A program made the position numbers and the translations under genes. Below, in pieces: positions 1 to 9,521 of a stretch of 64,000 nt of DNA. The notes under the pieces are model-generated. The model ran no database searches and was not told where the DNA came from. It was given only the letters and a program-made list of their open reading frames with translations. Within the stretch, counting starts at the first letter, position 1. Each line of letters opens with the position of its first letter. Source of the stretch: Moorena sp. SIO3I8 (lineage in GTDB: Bacteria > Cyanobacteriota > Cyanobacteriia > Cyanobacteriales > Coleofasciculaceae); contig NZ_JAAHHW010000003.1 of NCBI RefSeq assembly GCF_010692325.1, positions 144,132 through 208,131 of the forward strand, given 5' to 3'.

Positions 1-2409
1 CGGATAGTCACTTGGTGCTTGACCACAAATACCAATCTTGCGGCCATTTTTCTTGGCTTTTTCTATCACCATCCGCACCATTTGTTTAACTGCTTCGTTA
101 CGTTCATCAAAGATATGGGCAACTAAAGCAGAGTCACGGTCTAATCCTAAGGTTAATTGAGTGAGGTCATTAGAACCGATGGAGAAGCCGTCAAAGATTT
201 GGCTATACTCGTCGGCTAGGATGACGTTACTTGGGATTTCACACATCACATAGACTTCTAACCCATTCTCCCCCCGCTTCAAGCCATGTTTTTCCATTTC
301 CGCCAGCACCCGGCGACCTTCATCAGGAGTGCGACAGAAGGGAATCATGGGGATAACGTTTGTGAGTCCCATCTCATCCCGTACCCGTTTGAGTGCCTTA
401 CATTCCAAACCATAGGCTTCCCGGTAGATTTCATCACAGTAACGAGACGCCCCTCGCCATCCTAGCATCGGGTTCTCTTCTTTGGGTTCAAACTGTTTAC
501 CCCCTAAGAGATTGGCGTATTCGTTACTCTTGAAATCTGACATCCTGACGATAACTGGTTTGGGATAGAAAGCAGCAGCGATGATGCTAATCCCGTTGGC
601 TAGTTTATCCACAAAGAAGTCAGGTTTATGGTCATACAATGCTGTCAGCTGAGCAATTTCTTCCTTGACCGATGGATCTTCGAGTTTATCGAAGTGAATC
701 AACGCCATCGGGTGTGCCTTAATGTGATTGGCAATGATGAACTCAAACCGGGCTAACCCCACCCCATCGCAGGGAAGAAAAGACAGACTAAAGGCTTTCT
801 CTGGGTTACCCACATTCATCATGATTTTGGTGCGGGTGCGCGGTAGGTTGTCAAGGGGTGTTTCTTGCACCTCAAAGGGCACTAACCCTTGATAAACCTT
901 GCCTTCATCTCCTTCTGCACAGGAAACCGTCACTGGTTGGCCTGTCTTCAACTGGTTAGTGGCATTGCCACAACCCACAATCGCGGGGATACCCATCTCA
1001 CGGGCAATGATGGCAGCGTGACAAGTGCGGCCTCCTTGGTTAGTGACGATAGCACTCGCTCTCTTCATGATAGGTTCCCAATCCGGATCTGTCTTGTCCG
1101 TGACCAATACCTCTTTGGCTTGGAAACGGTCAATCTTGTTGACATCCAGAATTACCCTTGCTTTGCCTTGACCAATCATTTCACCGACGGCGCGACCGGT
1201 GACTAGCACAGACGTTGCCTGCAATGTCTCTACATCGCCTTTGAGTTGATAATGACAAATAACATTGGCAGATTTCTGGGATTGTACAGTTTCCGGACGG
1301 GCTTGAACAATAAAGAGTTCACCGGTTTTCCCGTCTTTCGCCCACTCAATGTCCATGGGGGTGTAGCTACCCCGCACCTGGGAATAGTGCTCTTCAATGA
1401 TGCTAGCCCACTTGGCTAGGGTGAAAATTTCCTCATCATTGATCGCGTATTTTCCCCGTTCTGATGGCGGCACTGATATATTTTTCGTCAGTTTTACGCC
1501 GTCATCATAGACCATTTTGACTTCTTTGCTACCTAGACGTTTGTCTAGGATAGGGCTATACCCCTCTTGGAGAGTCGGCTTGAACACCAGGTATTCATCA
1601 GGGTTGACTGCTCCTTGGACAACGTTTTCACCCAAACCGTAAGCTGCTGTTACTAAAGCGGCATTTTTAAATCCGGTTTCGGTGTCGATGGAGAACATCA
1701 CACCAGACGACGCTAGGTCTGAGCGCACCATTTTCTGGACACCGACAGACAGAGCAACATCAAAATGGTCAAAGCCTTTAACAGTTCGATAGGAGATGGC
1801 GCGGTTGGTAAAAAGGGAGGCAAAGCATTTGTGACAGGCTTCTAAAACCCCTTTTACTCCGTGGACGTTGAGATAGGTTTCCTGTTGACCAGCAAAGCTA
1901 GCATCAGGTAAGTCCTCAGCGGTGGCACTGGAACGAACTGCTACATCTGTATTGTAATTTGACTGTAGGCAAGTGTCCCGATATTCTGGCTCAAACTGCT
2001 CACAGAATTCCTGGGGATCATTCCCATAGCGTTGGCATAGTTGTTGGTATGCCAACGCGATCGCATTGGCTAGTTCTTTTGGGAATGGGGTATTGAGAAT
2101 TAAGCTTCTCGCTTGCATCCCCCGTTGTCGCAAGTTATTGACATCTTCCACATCCAGGTCAGAAAATGCCTGGCGCAGCTTGGCTTCTAACCCAGCTTTG
2201 TCTATAAAGTATCGATAGGCATAGGCTGTAGTAGCGAAGCCAGTCGGTACTCTCACTCCTACTGGTGTAAGTTGTCGGATCATTTCCCCCAAAGAGGCAT
2301 TCTTTCCCCCCACTAGGGGGATATCGGCAATCCCAACTTCCTCAAACCAGAGGACGAAGGCTTTGTCTTTGGCAGATGGTTGGGCTTTTTCTGGAGCAGT
2401 GATGACCAT
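1..2409 (-). CDS. ppsA: Phosphoenolpyruvate synthase (3' end beyond window)
   Basis: Makes PEP from pyruvate and ATP (with AMP and phosphate) for gluconeogenesis; cytosolic. I translated 803 residues before the window edge cuts off the C-terminus; the family is usually a little over 800 residues, so little is missing. The N-terminal ATP-grasp half is recognisable (VGGKNASLGEM, AVRSSATAEDLPDASFAGQQ). The swivelling phosphohistidine domain has GGRTCHAAI, with the catalytic His near residue 464. The C-terminal PEP/pyruvate barrel includes GSNDLTQLTLGLDRDS. The ATG at 2407-2409 was chosen because AGGAG lies about 9 nt upstream. A 1.85-kb gene-poor stretch lies upstream. Identity is firm. Confidence 0.96.
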   Translation of the reverse strand, partial: MVITAPEKAQPSAKDKAFVLWFEEVGIADIPLVGGKNASLGEMIRQLTPVGVRVPTGFATTAYAYRYFIDKAGLEAKLRQAFSDLDVEDVNNLRQRGMQARSLILNTPFPKELANAIALAYQQLCQRYGNDPQEFCEQFEPEYRDTCLQSNYNTDVAVRSSATAEDLPDASFAGQQETYLNVHGVKGVLEACHKCFASLFTNRAISYRTVKGFDHFDVALSVGVQKMVRSDLASSGVMFSIDTETGFKNAALVTAAYGLGENVVQGAVNPDEYLVFKPTLQEGYSPILDKRLGSKEVKMVYDDGVKLTKNISVPPSERGKYAINDEEIFTLAKWASIIEEHYSQVRGSYTPMDIEWAKDGKTGELFIVQARPETVQSQKSANVICHYQLKGDVETLQATSVLVTGRAVGEMIGQGKARVILDVNKIDRFQAKEVLVTDKTDPDWEPIMKRASAIVTNQGGRTCHAAIIAREMGIPAIVGCGNATNQLKTGQPVTVSCAEGDEGKVYQGLVPFEVQETPLDNLPRTRTKIMMNVGNPEKAFSLSFLPCDGVGLARFEFIIANHIKAHPMALIHFDKLEDPSVKEEIAQLTALYDHKPDFFVDKLANGISIIAAAFYPKPVIVRMSDFKSNEYANLLGGKQFEPKEENPMLGWRGASRYCDEIYREAYGLECKALKRVRDEMGLTNVIPMIPFCRTPDEGRRVLAEMEKHGLKRGENGLEVYVMCEIPSNVILADEYSQIFDGFSIGSNDLTQLTLGLDRDSALVAHIFDERNEAVKQMVRMVIEKAKKNGRKIGICGQAPSDYP

Positions 2410-2880
2410 ATGATGCTTCTCCTAAGCTTGACTTCCAAGGGGAGTACAGATGGTTTTCTGCCTCAATGGGATTGTTCAATGGGATTGTGAAAAGTCCGAT
2501 GAAGCACCTGAAGTTGTGGCAGTTGCTGAACTAGCATTAACTCAAGGCTTAGCCTGTTCGGCAGACAACGTCACCTTATGACAACGTCACCTTATGACAA
2601 CGTCCACGAATATGCCATTGTCTTAACTCTAGCCTAGCAATTCGTTTCTCCCCTTCATTGAGCTATCAACTCTATCGGGGCTGATACTACTAGTTTAGAA
2701 AATTTTCCTCAAAGGAGGTCATCTTTCTTTACTTTATTTTATATACAACACAGATGTTGTTTAACTAGAAATCATAAATGATTAAGTATAAGTCAGAAAT
2801 GATTTAAATTTTTTATAGATATAAACAAGGGGATGAGTTTTAGTTAATTTCCAGGCTTTGGCTTATCTCACCAGATTTTT

Positions 2881-2944
2881 GTAGTTTATTTTACATAAAT
2901 TTCCTGGCATTTGTAGTTTATTTTACATAAATTTCCTGGCATTT
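2881..2944. repeat. Perfect 32-bp tandem duplication
   Basis: The unit beginning gtagtttattttacataa occurs twice back to back (2881-2912 and 2913-2944) without a mismatch. It lies in AT-rich non-coding DNA upstream of ppsA. Confidence 0.9.
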
Positions 2945-3061
2945 GCTATATGGTAAAAAACCTGAGGAAAATAGTAATAAATTTCTCAATACCATTATTT
3001 TTCGTCTCTGGTGCAACAGGCACGGAAATACCTGACCGCTAAAAATTACCCCCTTACCCCC

Positions 3062-3307
3062 TTAGCCCTTCATCTGTTGCATTTCAGCTACAATCTCCTG
3101 TACTGGATTGGCGGTTGAGCAATGGATAGGGCAGACTTCTGGGCACTGCTGGATGGCATTCAAGAAGTTGAATGGGTATGCTTCTTTGAGTACAATCACG
3201 AAGCTATGTCCAGATGCGCTCCCACAGCGTGAGCAAAGCTGAATCCCTTGAGGATTCTGAGTTGGATTAGATTTAAGCGTTGGATCATTTCCTGTAGCTC
3301 GGATCAA
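3062..3307 (-). CDS. Weak small reading frame with cysteine pairs, possible gene remnant
   Basis: An 81-codon frame with a TTG start directly after a stop codon and no ribosome binding site that I can see. It encodes CSRCGSASG near the N-terminus and CPEVCPIHC later, so a metal-binding fold is conceivable. I do not recognise the family. It may be the tail of a decayed gene or a chance frame; the intact end, the surrounding low-gene-density DNA and the TTG start favour a remnant. Confidence 0.22.
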   Translation of the reverse strand: MIRATGNDPTLKSNPTQNPQGIQLCSRCGSASGHSFVIVLKEAYPFNFLNAIQQCPEVCPIHCSTANPVQEIVAEMQQMKG

Positions 3308-3906
3308 TTATGATCCAGATGCTTCACAGAAGACGATGCCGGATTTTAGCTGGGTCGAAGTTCCGATCATGACCTGATATAAGTCAACGACCGTTTTAAT
3401 AAAGTGGGCGTTACCAATAATAATGATGTTACTCCCCCTGACGAAATTTCCATCCTAAGCACTTTGAGTTCGATTGTCACCGACCTCTGAGCCTCAGTGA
3501 AATAGTAAAAACACTAAATTTAAACAGTAAAAACACTAAACTAAACCTAAAATCTATATACTATCTCCAGCCGAAGTAAAATGACTGCCAAAATGCCAAA
3601 TATCTACCGGCATCATAGATACTTCTTCTGATGGCAGGTGGTAACCTGTAGATCTAATTATCACCTCAGCATTGACAAAAATGCCTAAGTATGAATATAG
3701 CAAAGGGAACAGGGAACAGCGGATCACCGGAACAGGGAATATGGGATCAAAATTTTCACAATTCCTACAGGGATTGCTATACAAGCAAACTAACATCAAC
3801 AAGCCACGGTTGTTGAGAAATTACCGAAGAAATACCTCCCACAACTTACACAAAACTGGACTCCAAAACCTATAATATCAAGTTAGGTTGAATACCCATA
3901 ATTAGA

Positions 3907-3998
3907 GGGAGGGTGGGACCCACCCCTAACCCCTCCCAGGAGGGGAAGTGTGGGGAGGGTGGGACCCACCCCTAACCCCTCCCAGGAGGGGAAGTGTG
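3907..3998. repeat. 46-bp tandem doublet with internal palindromes
   Basis: Two copies offset by exactly 46 bp. Each unit contains two short inverted repeats, gggtgggacccaccc and cccctcccaggagggg, so each could fold as a double hairpin. It is followed by an ATGGGGAG/ATGGCCAG mini-array. Confidence 0.85.
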
Positions 3999-4075
3999 GG
4001 GAGATGGGGAGATGGCCAGATGGCCAGATGGGGGAGATTTTTATTAAGGGTAATTATCCCGACATGATATAAGTA

Positions 4076-4102
4076 GTAGGGTGCGTTAATAACGCACCCT
4101 AC
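4076..4102. repeat. 27-bp perfect palindrome (GTGCGTTA type)
   Basis: Two 13-bp arms, GTAGGGTGCGTTA and its complement, separated by one base. The same GGTGCGTTA word forms the arms of a longer inverted repeat at 62414-62488, so this is a dispersed motif. It lies 160 bp beyond the uspA stop and lacks a T-tract, so a terminator role is doubtful. Confidence 0.8.
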
Positions 4103-4263
4103 AAGTAGAGTTGTTGCGGAATTCCTGTTCTCAAAAACAGACTAGACTTCTGGTGGAAGTAAGAAGGATTAGTGAAATGATTAGTGATGACTCTGTCTAT
4201 TCTATCCTTCTATGTAATAAATGCATAATCCCTCAAGCCTTAGAATGTCAAGGGTATCTATCT

Positions 4264-4803
4264 CTACTTTGTATCTCTAGTTACTGGAGTGCCTGTAGTG
4301 GTTAACTCAAGGCTTGGGGTTGCTACCCCTTGAACTACCAACACTGAGCAAGGAGCATGGTGAACAACATAGTTACTGACACTCCCGAGTACTATTTCTT
4401 TTAAACCCCCAAGCCCTCGACGACCTAGAACAATTAAATCCGCACTCCACTTTTGGGCGAGATCACAAATTCCTACACTCGGATCTGCCAATTCACAAGA
4501 TACTTCGGCAGCGATACCATGATCATTGGCCTGTTGAGCATAACTCCTAAGCCACTCTTTGTTTTCCTCAACGTGTTTTTGCAGATTTTCTTGCTGAACC
4601 TTTCGGATACTACCATACACGTCTACATCGGCTATGGTGCCAAGACCTACGTAAGGAGTCATCATTTCCTGAGGTTCCCAGTTAAGGCAGTGTACTAGCA
4701 TCAGAGTACTCTGTTCTTTTGCGGCTAGGTCTAAGGCCTGTTCAAACACTGCTTCTGCTTGGGATGAGCGGTCGATTGCTACCAGAATCTTTTTGTAAGC
4801 CAT
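4264..4803 (-). CDS. UspA-family universal stress protein
   Basis: A 179-residue single-domain universal stress protein, cytosolic, of the ATP-binding kind. It opens with the beta-strand KKILVAIDRSSQ and ends with the nucleotide motif G127-R-R-G130, nine residues, then G140-S-V-S143, which is the G-2X-G-9X-G(S/T) signature. A short insertion around residues 45-70 and a threonine-rich tail after residue 160 make it slightly longer than the roughly 150-residue norm. AGGA lies upstream of the ATG. It stands alone with no operon partner. The family is linked to stress survival; the specific trigger cannot be read here. Confidence 0.93.
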   Translation of the reverse strand: MAYKKILVAIDRSSQAEAVFEQALDLAAKEQSTLMLVHCLNWEPQEMMTPYVGLGTIADVDVYGSIRKVQQENLQKHVEENKEWLRSYAQQANDHGIAAEVSCELADPSVGICDLAQKWSADLIVLGRRGLGGLKEIVLGSVSNYVVHHAPCSVLVVQGVATPSLELTTTGTPVTRDTK

Positions 4804-5210
4804 AATTAGTTTTTCCTCGTCTCTTCAAATTATTCAAATGGGGGCTCGAAGACATGGAATTTAAGTACTTGCAGAAAATAAATTAAGGGTTTCCTTTGTC
4901 TAGTAAAGATAGGGAAGATGGGTAAGATACTGAGGTTCGCGCTTGAGCTATAATCCCTGACATTGAAGACGTTGAGTGAATAGTTGATTGTAGTCAGTGC
5001 TGTAGTCAGTGCTGTAGTCAGATGCTACTCAATGTGATAGGGTTCTATAATTTAATTCTAGAAAAACTACTGACAGATATTAAGTACTGTTAACTATTTG
5101 TAACACTTATCGGCCTAGTCAAAAAAAATAGCAATGGGATGATAATTAGTAGGGTGAATGATTAAGAAAGCCTAAAAGTCCAGAAACGTACAGTTATTGA
5201 CCCATTTCTG
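4804..5210. other. Intergenic, 12-bp tandem repeat
   Basis: No gene seen. A 12-bp unit (tgtagtcagtgc) is present two and a half times around 4989-5021. The remainder is AT-rich and probably holds the uspA promoter, which I could not place with confidence. Confidence 0.6.
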
Positions 5211-6068
5211 TTACCGTAGGCAATAATAAGGGGAAAACCAGGAAATGAAGGGACTCGACTGAGGTGAATCAGCCACTAACTCTACCACTCCGTCCTTATT
5301 AATAATCCATCGATTAGCTTCAACAATTCTAGACCGACGTGAGTTAGCTGCATTAGAAGCACTAGAAGCTAAGATAGGATTTTTCCGGCGGCGAGTTCTG
5401 TGGCGAGGTAATGGACGTAAATCCATCCACAGGGTTTCACCCAAAAGAGGTTTAGTGGGGTCTGTGGGTAAGCCACCCCGCCCAAATTGGGTAAATTGAT
5501 TCCCCTCATCGGTACCGCAACCAGTGGCAACTAGGAGTTTGGGATTCACAAAATTTTCTGGTAGCTCGAATAATCCCGCGCTAGGGTCGAAGTATGGTGC
5601 ATTAATTTCGACGGTACCGCTAAAGGAAGCTCCCAGTTGGGAAGAGGCGGTAATATCACTTTCTGCAGTTTTTTCTTCCCGAAATTCAGTACCAAAAATG
5701 ATAATCACTTGTCCTCCAAAGCTATCTTCAGCATTGGCAGTGATATCGCTATTGTCTAGGGCAACTAGCAAGTCAGTATCGATAGTAATGTTACTGCCAG
5801 TGACAGAACCTGTAGCATTAGTAGTGATGTTACTGCGATCGCGCATCAAGATTAGCTGAGAATCCAGAATAATATTGCCCTTATCGCCAGCACTGACTTC
5901 AGCAGAAAGGGTAGCGCTTTTGTCTAATACAATCGACTCAGCAGTAATGTCGAGATTACCAGCCTGGGCTAACTCCCCTGAACCACGAGCACTGACCGAG
6001 ATTTCGGCACCATCGCGAACGGTCAAGTTGTTGCTGGTAATGGTCACCGAACCCGCAGCCCAATTGGA
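5211..6068 (-). pseudogene. C-terminal remnant of a haemagglutinin-type (two-partner secretion) exoprotein
   Basis: The product resembles the C-terminal third of cyanobacterial filamentous-haemagglutinin-like exoproteins: beta-helix repeats (NLDITAESIVLDKSA, SNITTNATGSVTGSNITID), then the conserved tail with ELPENFVNP and RGGLPTDPTKPL. The homologous frame continues upstream of the GTG at 6047 (AAGSVTITSNNL) but meets an in-frame TAA at 6069-6071. No signal peptide or N-terminal secretion domain remains. Immediately upstream is a dispersed repeat (gggaacagcggatcaccgg), so the gene was probably cut there. No TpsB transporter is nearby. Almost certainly non-functional. Confidence 0.8.
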
Positions 6069-6071
6069 TTA

Positions 6072-6745
6072 GACTTCGCGGCAGTTGTCGGGAACAGGGA
6101 ACAGCGGATCACCGGAACAGTGGACAAAAATTGACGCAAACACTATCAGAATAATACTTTTGCAAGAGGTCTATTGACCATTGCAAAGCGTGAAATGGGG
6201 TCTGTTGGTAGGCTTTGTCTGAGGGGATTGGTGCTGTAGTGGCAGCTAGATAAGGCATTAGCTTTGTGGGCTTGGGGGAAGCTTACGCATTTCATAGATA
6301 GGTCTGGCCGATTAATCTCAGTCTTAGAGTTCCCCCCACTGTTGGTCAGAGGAACATCTGTTTAGCACTGAGAGATTGCACCTTTAGCAAAGGGAACTTC
6401 GGATCACCGGAACAAGGAAAAAATCCTGTATACTTGATTAGGTTATCAACCGCTATATCAACAAAAATACAAGTATATTTAAAGCTAAAAACCTAACTAA
6501 AAATTATTAGTTATAATCAGAATTATTTGACTAGTATTACTACTCTTATTAAGGAGTTGGTTACTCTGGCAAAATCTCATATGATCTCCGGATAATTACC
6601 CTTTATAACAATCTGCCCCATCTCCTCATCTCCCCATCTCCCCACACTCCCGTCTCTCCCCACCCTCCCCACATTCTTACTCCGATTCCCGATTCCCGAT
6701 TACCTGTTCCCTTTGCTATAACTAATTATTGATCTTCAAGCAAGC
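6072..6745. other. Intergenic repeats: GGATCACCGGAACA words and CCATCTCC array
   Basis: No gene seen. The word GGATCACCGGAACA, preceded by GGGAAC, occurs at about 6104 and 6401, and also near 3721. At 6417-6459 lies one copy of a dispersed motif (CTGTATACTTGAT ... AACCGCTATA) also found at 11701, 43538, 44449 and 61138. A CCATCTCC/CCCCAC array runs from about 6610 to 6670. Confidence 0.6.
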
Positions 6746-7054
6746 ATGGAAGCCTTGACTGAGATGGAAGGAAATCAAGACCAGCAACATCCTCAGGAAA
6801 AACGCGATCGCGAAATAGTTAACCGTCTTTTACAACAACAACCCAATGAATACAACTTGGCCGAATTAGCCCGACTGCGGATTCGTTATGATAACTTCCC
6901 CGGTGCTAGAGCCATTCAAAGGGACTTGGATTTACTACTCCAGCGATGGCAACTGACAGAACCACAGCTTTTTGAGAAAACCCTTCAGATTCATCAAGCC
7001 GGTCTTGCGTATAGACGAGACAACAGTTCTGGAAGCCAGGATGACTGGACGTGA
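6746..7054 (+). CDS. DUF3288 family protein
   Basis: A 102-residue soluble protein matching, from memory, the cyanobacteria-restricted DUF3288 family: DQQHPQEKRDREIVN, then NLAELARLRIRYDNFPGAR and LTEPQLFEKTLQIH. Its function is unknown. The composition is mainly helical and charged with no signal peptide or membrane segment. It stands alone between repeat-filled spacers; the start is the first ATG of the conserved frame. The last ten residues are poorly conserved. Confident as a real gene, moderately confident of the family name. Confidence 0.82.
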   Translation: MEALTEMEGNQDQQHPQEKRDREIVNRLLQQQPNEYNLAELARLRIRYDNFPGARAIQRDLDLLLQRWQLTEPQLFEKTLQIHQAGLAYRRDNSSGSQDDWT

Positions 7055-7070
7055 CTCTCTTTGCTGAAGT

Positions 7071-7136
7071 CGGGAACAGGGAATAGGGAACAGGGAATAG
7101 GGAGTAGGGAGTAGGGAGTAGGGAGTAGGGAGTGGG
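7071..7136. repeat. GGGANTA heptad array
   Basis: Seven-base units GGGAACA, GGGAATA and GGGAGTA in tandem, about nine units. The same array type occurs at many other intergenic sites of the window. Confidence 0.9.
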
Positions 7137-7209
7137 AAAAAATCATGTTGGTTTTTCAGTACCTTTTATGATAAATTTCCAGTTAAAAAACTCAGAAAGC
7201 TTACTGTAA

Positions 7210-7263
7210 AAGCGATGCAGTCGGCCAAAGGGGGTTTCCCCCACTCGCGCTTTGCATCAAGAC
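7210..7263. repeat. 54-bp palindromic element, copy A
   Basis: Begins AAGCGATGCAG and ends TTTGCATCAAGAC, with a central GGGGGTTTCCCCC palindrome. Two further copies lie at 36393-36447 and 46189-46241 (opposite orientation), with the ends and centre conserved and the intervening bases variable. Confidence 0.88.
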
Positions 7264-7393
7264 AGAAAAATTAGGCTCTTCAACTAACAAAATTTACTGA
7301 ATACGGCCTCTTACCACTGTTCCCTGCTCCCAGCTCCGAACGCGCCCCGCGTGGCCCACGGCCTCAGTCCCTGCTCCCTTTACTAGATTAATT

Positions 7394-8791
7394 TCATTTA
7401 ACCGATTTCCTAGGGGCTGGGGGTAAAAGCTTAAACATCTGTTTTTCTTGATTCGGTTTAACGTTCTGATCAGCGGGAGCTATTGGATCGATCTTAGGTA
7501 GATCGATCTTAGAGGGAGACTTAGGGATGGGAACGGTTTTAGCCAGCTCATTAGACGAAGCTGTGTCTATAGCAGTATTCAGAGCTTCCAGTTGTTGAGA
7601 TATCAAAGCCTGCTGTTGCAGCTGCTCGGTAGAAGACACTAAGCCGCTGAGTCCATTAACTAAATCCTTGACATTGCGGCGAAACGCTGGATCCCCAGTC
7701 AGATCATCTAGGTCAGCGGTAATCTTTTGAGCATTTTCAAAGGTAACTCGTGCTGAGTCTAGGGTTTGTTGCAATACTAGTAAATTAGTGGGACTGTTGA
7801 GAGTATTGGAAACATTACGTAAGTTAGCAGAAGCTTGGGCAGCATTAGCTGATAGGTTTTCTAAGTTCCGCAGCATTTGTGACACATCCGTTTGATAAAC
7901 CGCTGAGTTAACCCGATTCGCGGTAACGGTTAAGTTGCTGGTCAGTACACGCAGATCTTGACTGGCTTGAGAGATGCTATCCAAGGTGGTGACCAAATTT
8001 CCCCGATTGCTTACCAATAGTTGATTGGCAGAGGTAATCAGTTGATTGAGTTCCCTTGCCGTTTGGCTGTATTGCTGGGAGGTACTAGAAATGCTACTGG
8101 TTGCCAACCCGATTAGACTAGATGTTTGATTGGCCGCACTGGTCACAGCATTCGTTGCGTTGGACAAGCCTGCTACCTCTTGCCGCACGATGCGGGACAA
8201 CTGGGTCATCTCTTTGCTAAGTTCTGAGACGTCTCTGGCGGCATTGGAGGCATTTTCCGCAAGACTATTGATTTTGTCAAAAAACGCTGGATCAGCATAG
8301 AGTTCAGCAATGCGATTTCCGTTCCGTAGGAGGTCAGCAAAGGTGGAACCCACATCACCATTAATCTGATCTTCTTCACAAATAACTAGGGAAGAATTGC
8401 ATTGTGCTCCGAAGGGTGTAAGACTTTGAGCAGTTGCAGGTAATTGTCCTAGAGGCATGATATCAACATTGGTAGCACCAATTAAACCCGATTGATTAGC
8501 TTCAACCTGGACTTTGCGGGGGATTAACAATCCAGGGTCATCAATTTCAACGGTGACATTGACCCCATTAGTACCGGGTTCAATCTTAGTGATTCTCCCA
8601 ACTTGGACACCGCGATAGCTGACCGATGCCCCCACTTGCATCCCAGCAGCGTTCCCAAAATTGACAATGAATTTATAGCTCTTTCGACCTAAGCTAATCC
8701 CACTAATCCATACAACAAGTCCACCGAAAACAGCAAGTCCTGCTACTATTAATAAGCCAACGGAGCCTTCTCGAATCGTCCGCGATCGCAT
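7394..8791 (-). CDS. MCE/MlaD-family lipid transport protein
   Basis: A 465-residue membrane-anchored periplasmic protein of the MCE family, related to MlaD and chloroplast TGD2, which bind lipids for an ABC transporter moving phospholipid between membranes. One N-terminal membrane helix (about residues 9-32, VGLLIVAGLAVFGGLVVWI) is followed by the MCE domain (about 36-115: VGASVSYRGVQVGRI, then GLIGATNVDIMPLG). A long helical, Ser/Asn/Thr/Gln-rich region (about 150-410) suits the elongated needle of the family. The lysine- and proline-rich tail is low complexity. bioD lies 45 bp upstream on the same strand; no MlaE or MlaF gene is in view. Confidence 0.9.
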   Translation of the reverse strand: MRSRTIREGSVGLLIVAGLAVFGGLVVWISGISLGRKSYKFIVNFGNAAGMQVGASVSYRGVQVGRITKIEPGTNGVNVTVEIDDPGLLIPRKVQVEANQSGLIGATNVDIMPLGQLPATAQSLTPFGAQCNSSLVICEEDQINGDVGSTFADLLRNGNRIAELYADPAFFDKINSLAENASNAARDVSELSKEMTQLSRIVRQEVAGLSNATNAVTSAANQTSSLIGLATSSISSTSQQYSQTARELNQLITSANQLLVSNRGNLVTTLDSISQASQDLRVLTSNLTVTANRVNSAVYQTDVSQMLRNLENLSANAAQASANLRNVSNTLNSPTNLLVLQQTLDSARVTFENAQKITADLDDLTGDPAFRRNVKDLVNGLSGLVSSTEQLQQQALISQQLEALNTAIDTASSNELAKTVPIPKSPSKIDLPKIDPIAPADQNVKPNQEKQMFKLLPPAPRKSVK

Positions 8792-8836
8792 AGTTTAACC
8801 TTTTTTAGCCTTTCCCCTCACATTTACCATCATGCC

Positions 8837-9508
8837 TCACCAACCACTGACATCCAAACTGGAACCGACTTGAGCAAGTTTCGAGTAGTCCATTGGGTCA
8901 GATAGATGAGGTAAAATCCCCAAAACCTTAACATTGGTTAGAGTCTCGATTAAGCTAATCGGAGCCAACTGATTAATTTCTTCGGAGGTACGAGGTTGGA
9001 CGCAATTGAGGACAATGCCTTTGATGTCAACTCGTGATGAGCGTGCCAGGGCAACATTAGCAACCACTTGTGCGATCGCTCCTAATTCTATCGGCGCAAC
9101 CAATACACAAGGCAATCGCCAATCCCTTGCCAAATCTGCCACAATCAGTTCATGAGTCACCGGTGAACCTAGTCCTCCCAAAGCTTCCACCAACACCACA
9201 TCCCGCTGACTGCGCAGACTAACGAAGCCTTGCCAGACCTTTTCGAGGTCAACCTGTCGTCCTTCTAGATCTGCGGCAACTGGTGGTGCTGCAGGGGTTT
9301 TAAACTCCACGGGTGTGATCTCCTCCAGGGTTTGAGCCAAGTCAAATAGTTGGTGGTAAATTTCGCGATCGCCAATTCCCGTTTGAATCGGTTTGAATAT
9401 CCCCAGACTCTCTTGAGGACGGTAAGTCTGCCAATAAGCAGCGATCACACAAGTCAAAACCGTTTTGCCGATGCCTGTATTGGTGCCAGTAATTAGTAAT
9501 ACGTTCAA
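8837..9508 (-). CDS. bioD: ATP-dependent dethiobiotin synthetase
   Basis: Closes the ureido ring of dethiobiotin from 7,8-diaminopelargonate, CO2 and ATP, the penultimate biotin step; cytosolic. The product is 223 residues, normal for the family. The P-loop GTNTGIGKT is at residues 8-16, KPIQTG follows near 40, and VEALGGLGSPV carries the conserved acidic loop. It is translated 13 bp after the kinase gene and 45 bp before the MCE gene, so co-transcription is plausible though no shared pathway is evident. No other biotin gene is in the window. Confidence 0.93.
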   Translation of the reverse strand: MNVLLITGTNTGIGKTVLTCVIAAYWQTYRPQESLGIFKPIQTGIGDREIYHQLFDLAQTLEEITPVEFKTPAAPPVAADLEGRQVDLEKVWQGFVSLRSQRDVVLVEALGGLGSPVTHELIVADLARDWRLPCVLVAPIELGAIAQVVANVALARSSRVDIKGIVLNCVQPRTSEEINQLAPISLIETLTNVKVLGILPHLSDPMDYSKLAQVGSSLDVSGW

Positions 9509-9521
9509 GATTGACTCACTC

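Larger units (their letters stand above)
2410..4263. other. Gene-poor 1.85-kb stretch with short tandem repeats
   Basis: I see no convincing gene. It holds a 16-bp doublet (acaacgtcaccttatg) at about 2565-2596, a 32-bp doublet at 2881-2944, one weak small reading frame (3062-3307), a 46-bp doublet at 3907-3998 and a palindrome at 4076-4102. The sequence is AT-rich between 2700 and 3000 and GC-skewed and repetitive after 3900. Confidence 0.6.
7055..7393. other. Intergenic: GGGAGTA heptad array and palindrome
   Basis: No gene. 7071-7136 is an array of 7-bp units (GGGAACA, GGGAATA, then GGGAGTA). A 54-bp palindromic element lies at 7210-7263. A CCCTGCTCC-type fragment precedes the stop of the MCE gene. 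Confidence 0.7.

Noticed and set aside
3672-3875. Possible 67-residue gene
   Set aside because: Begins within a GGGAACAGGG repeat, has no family likeness and overlaps another spurious frame on the other strand.
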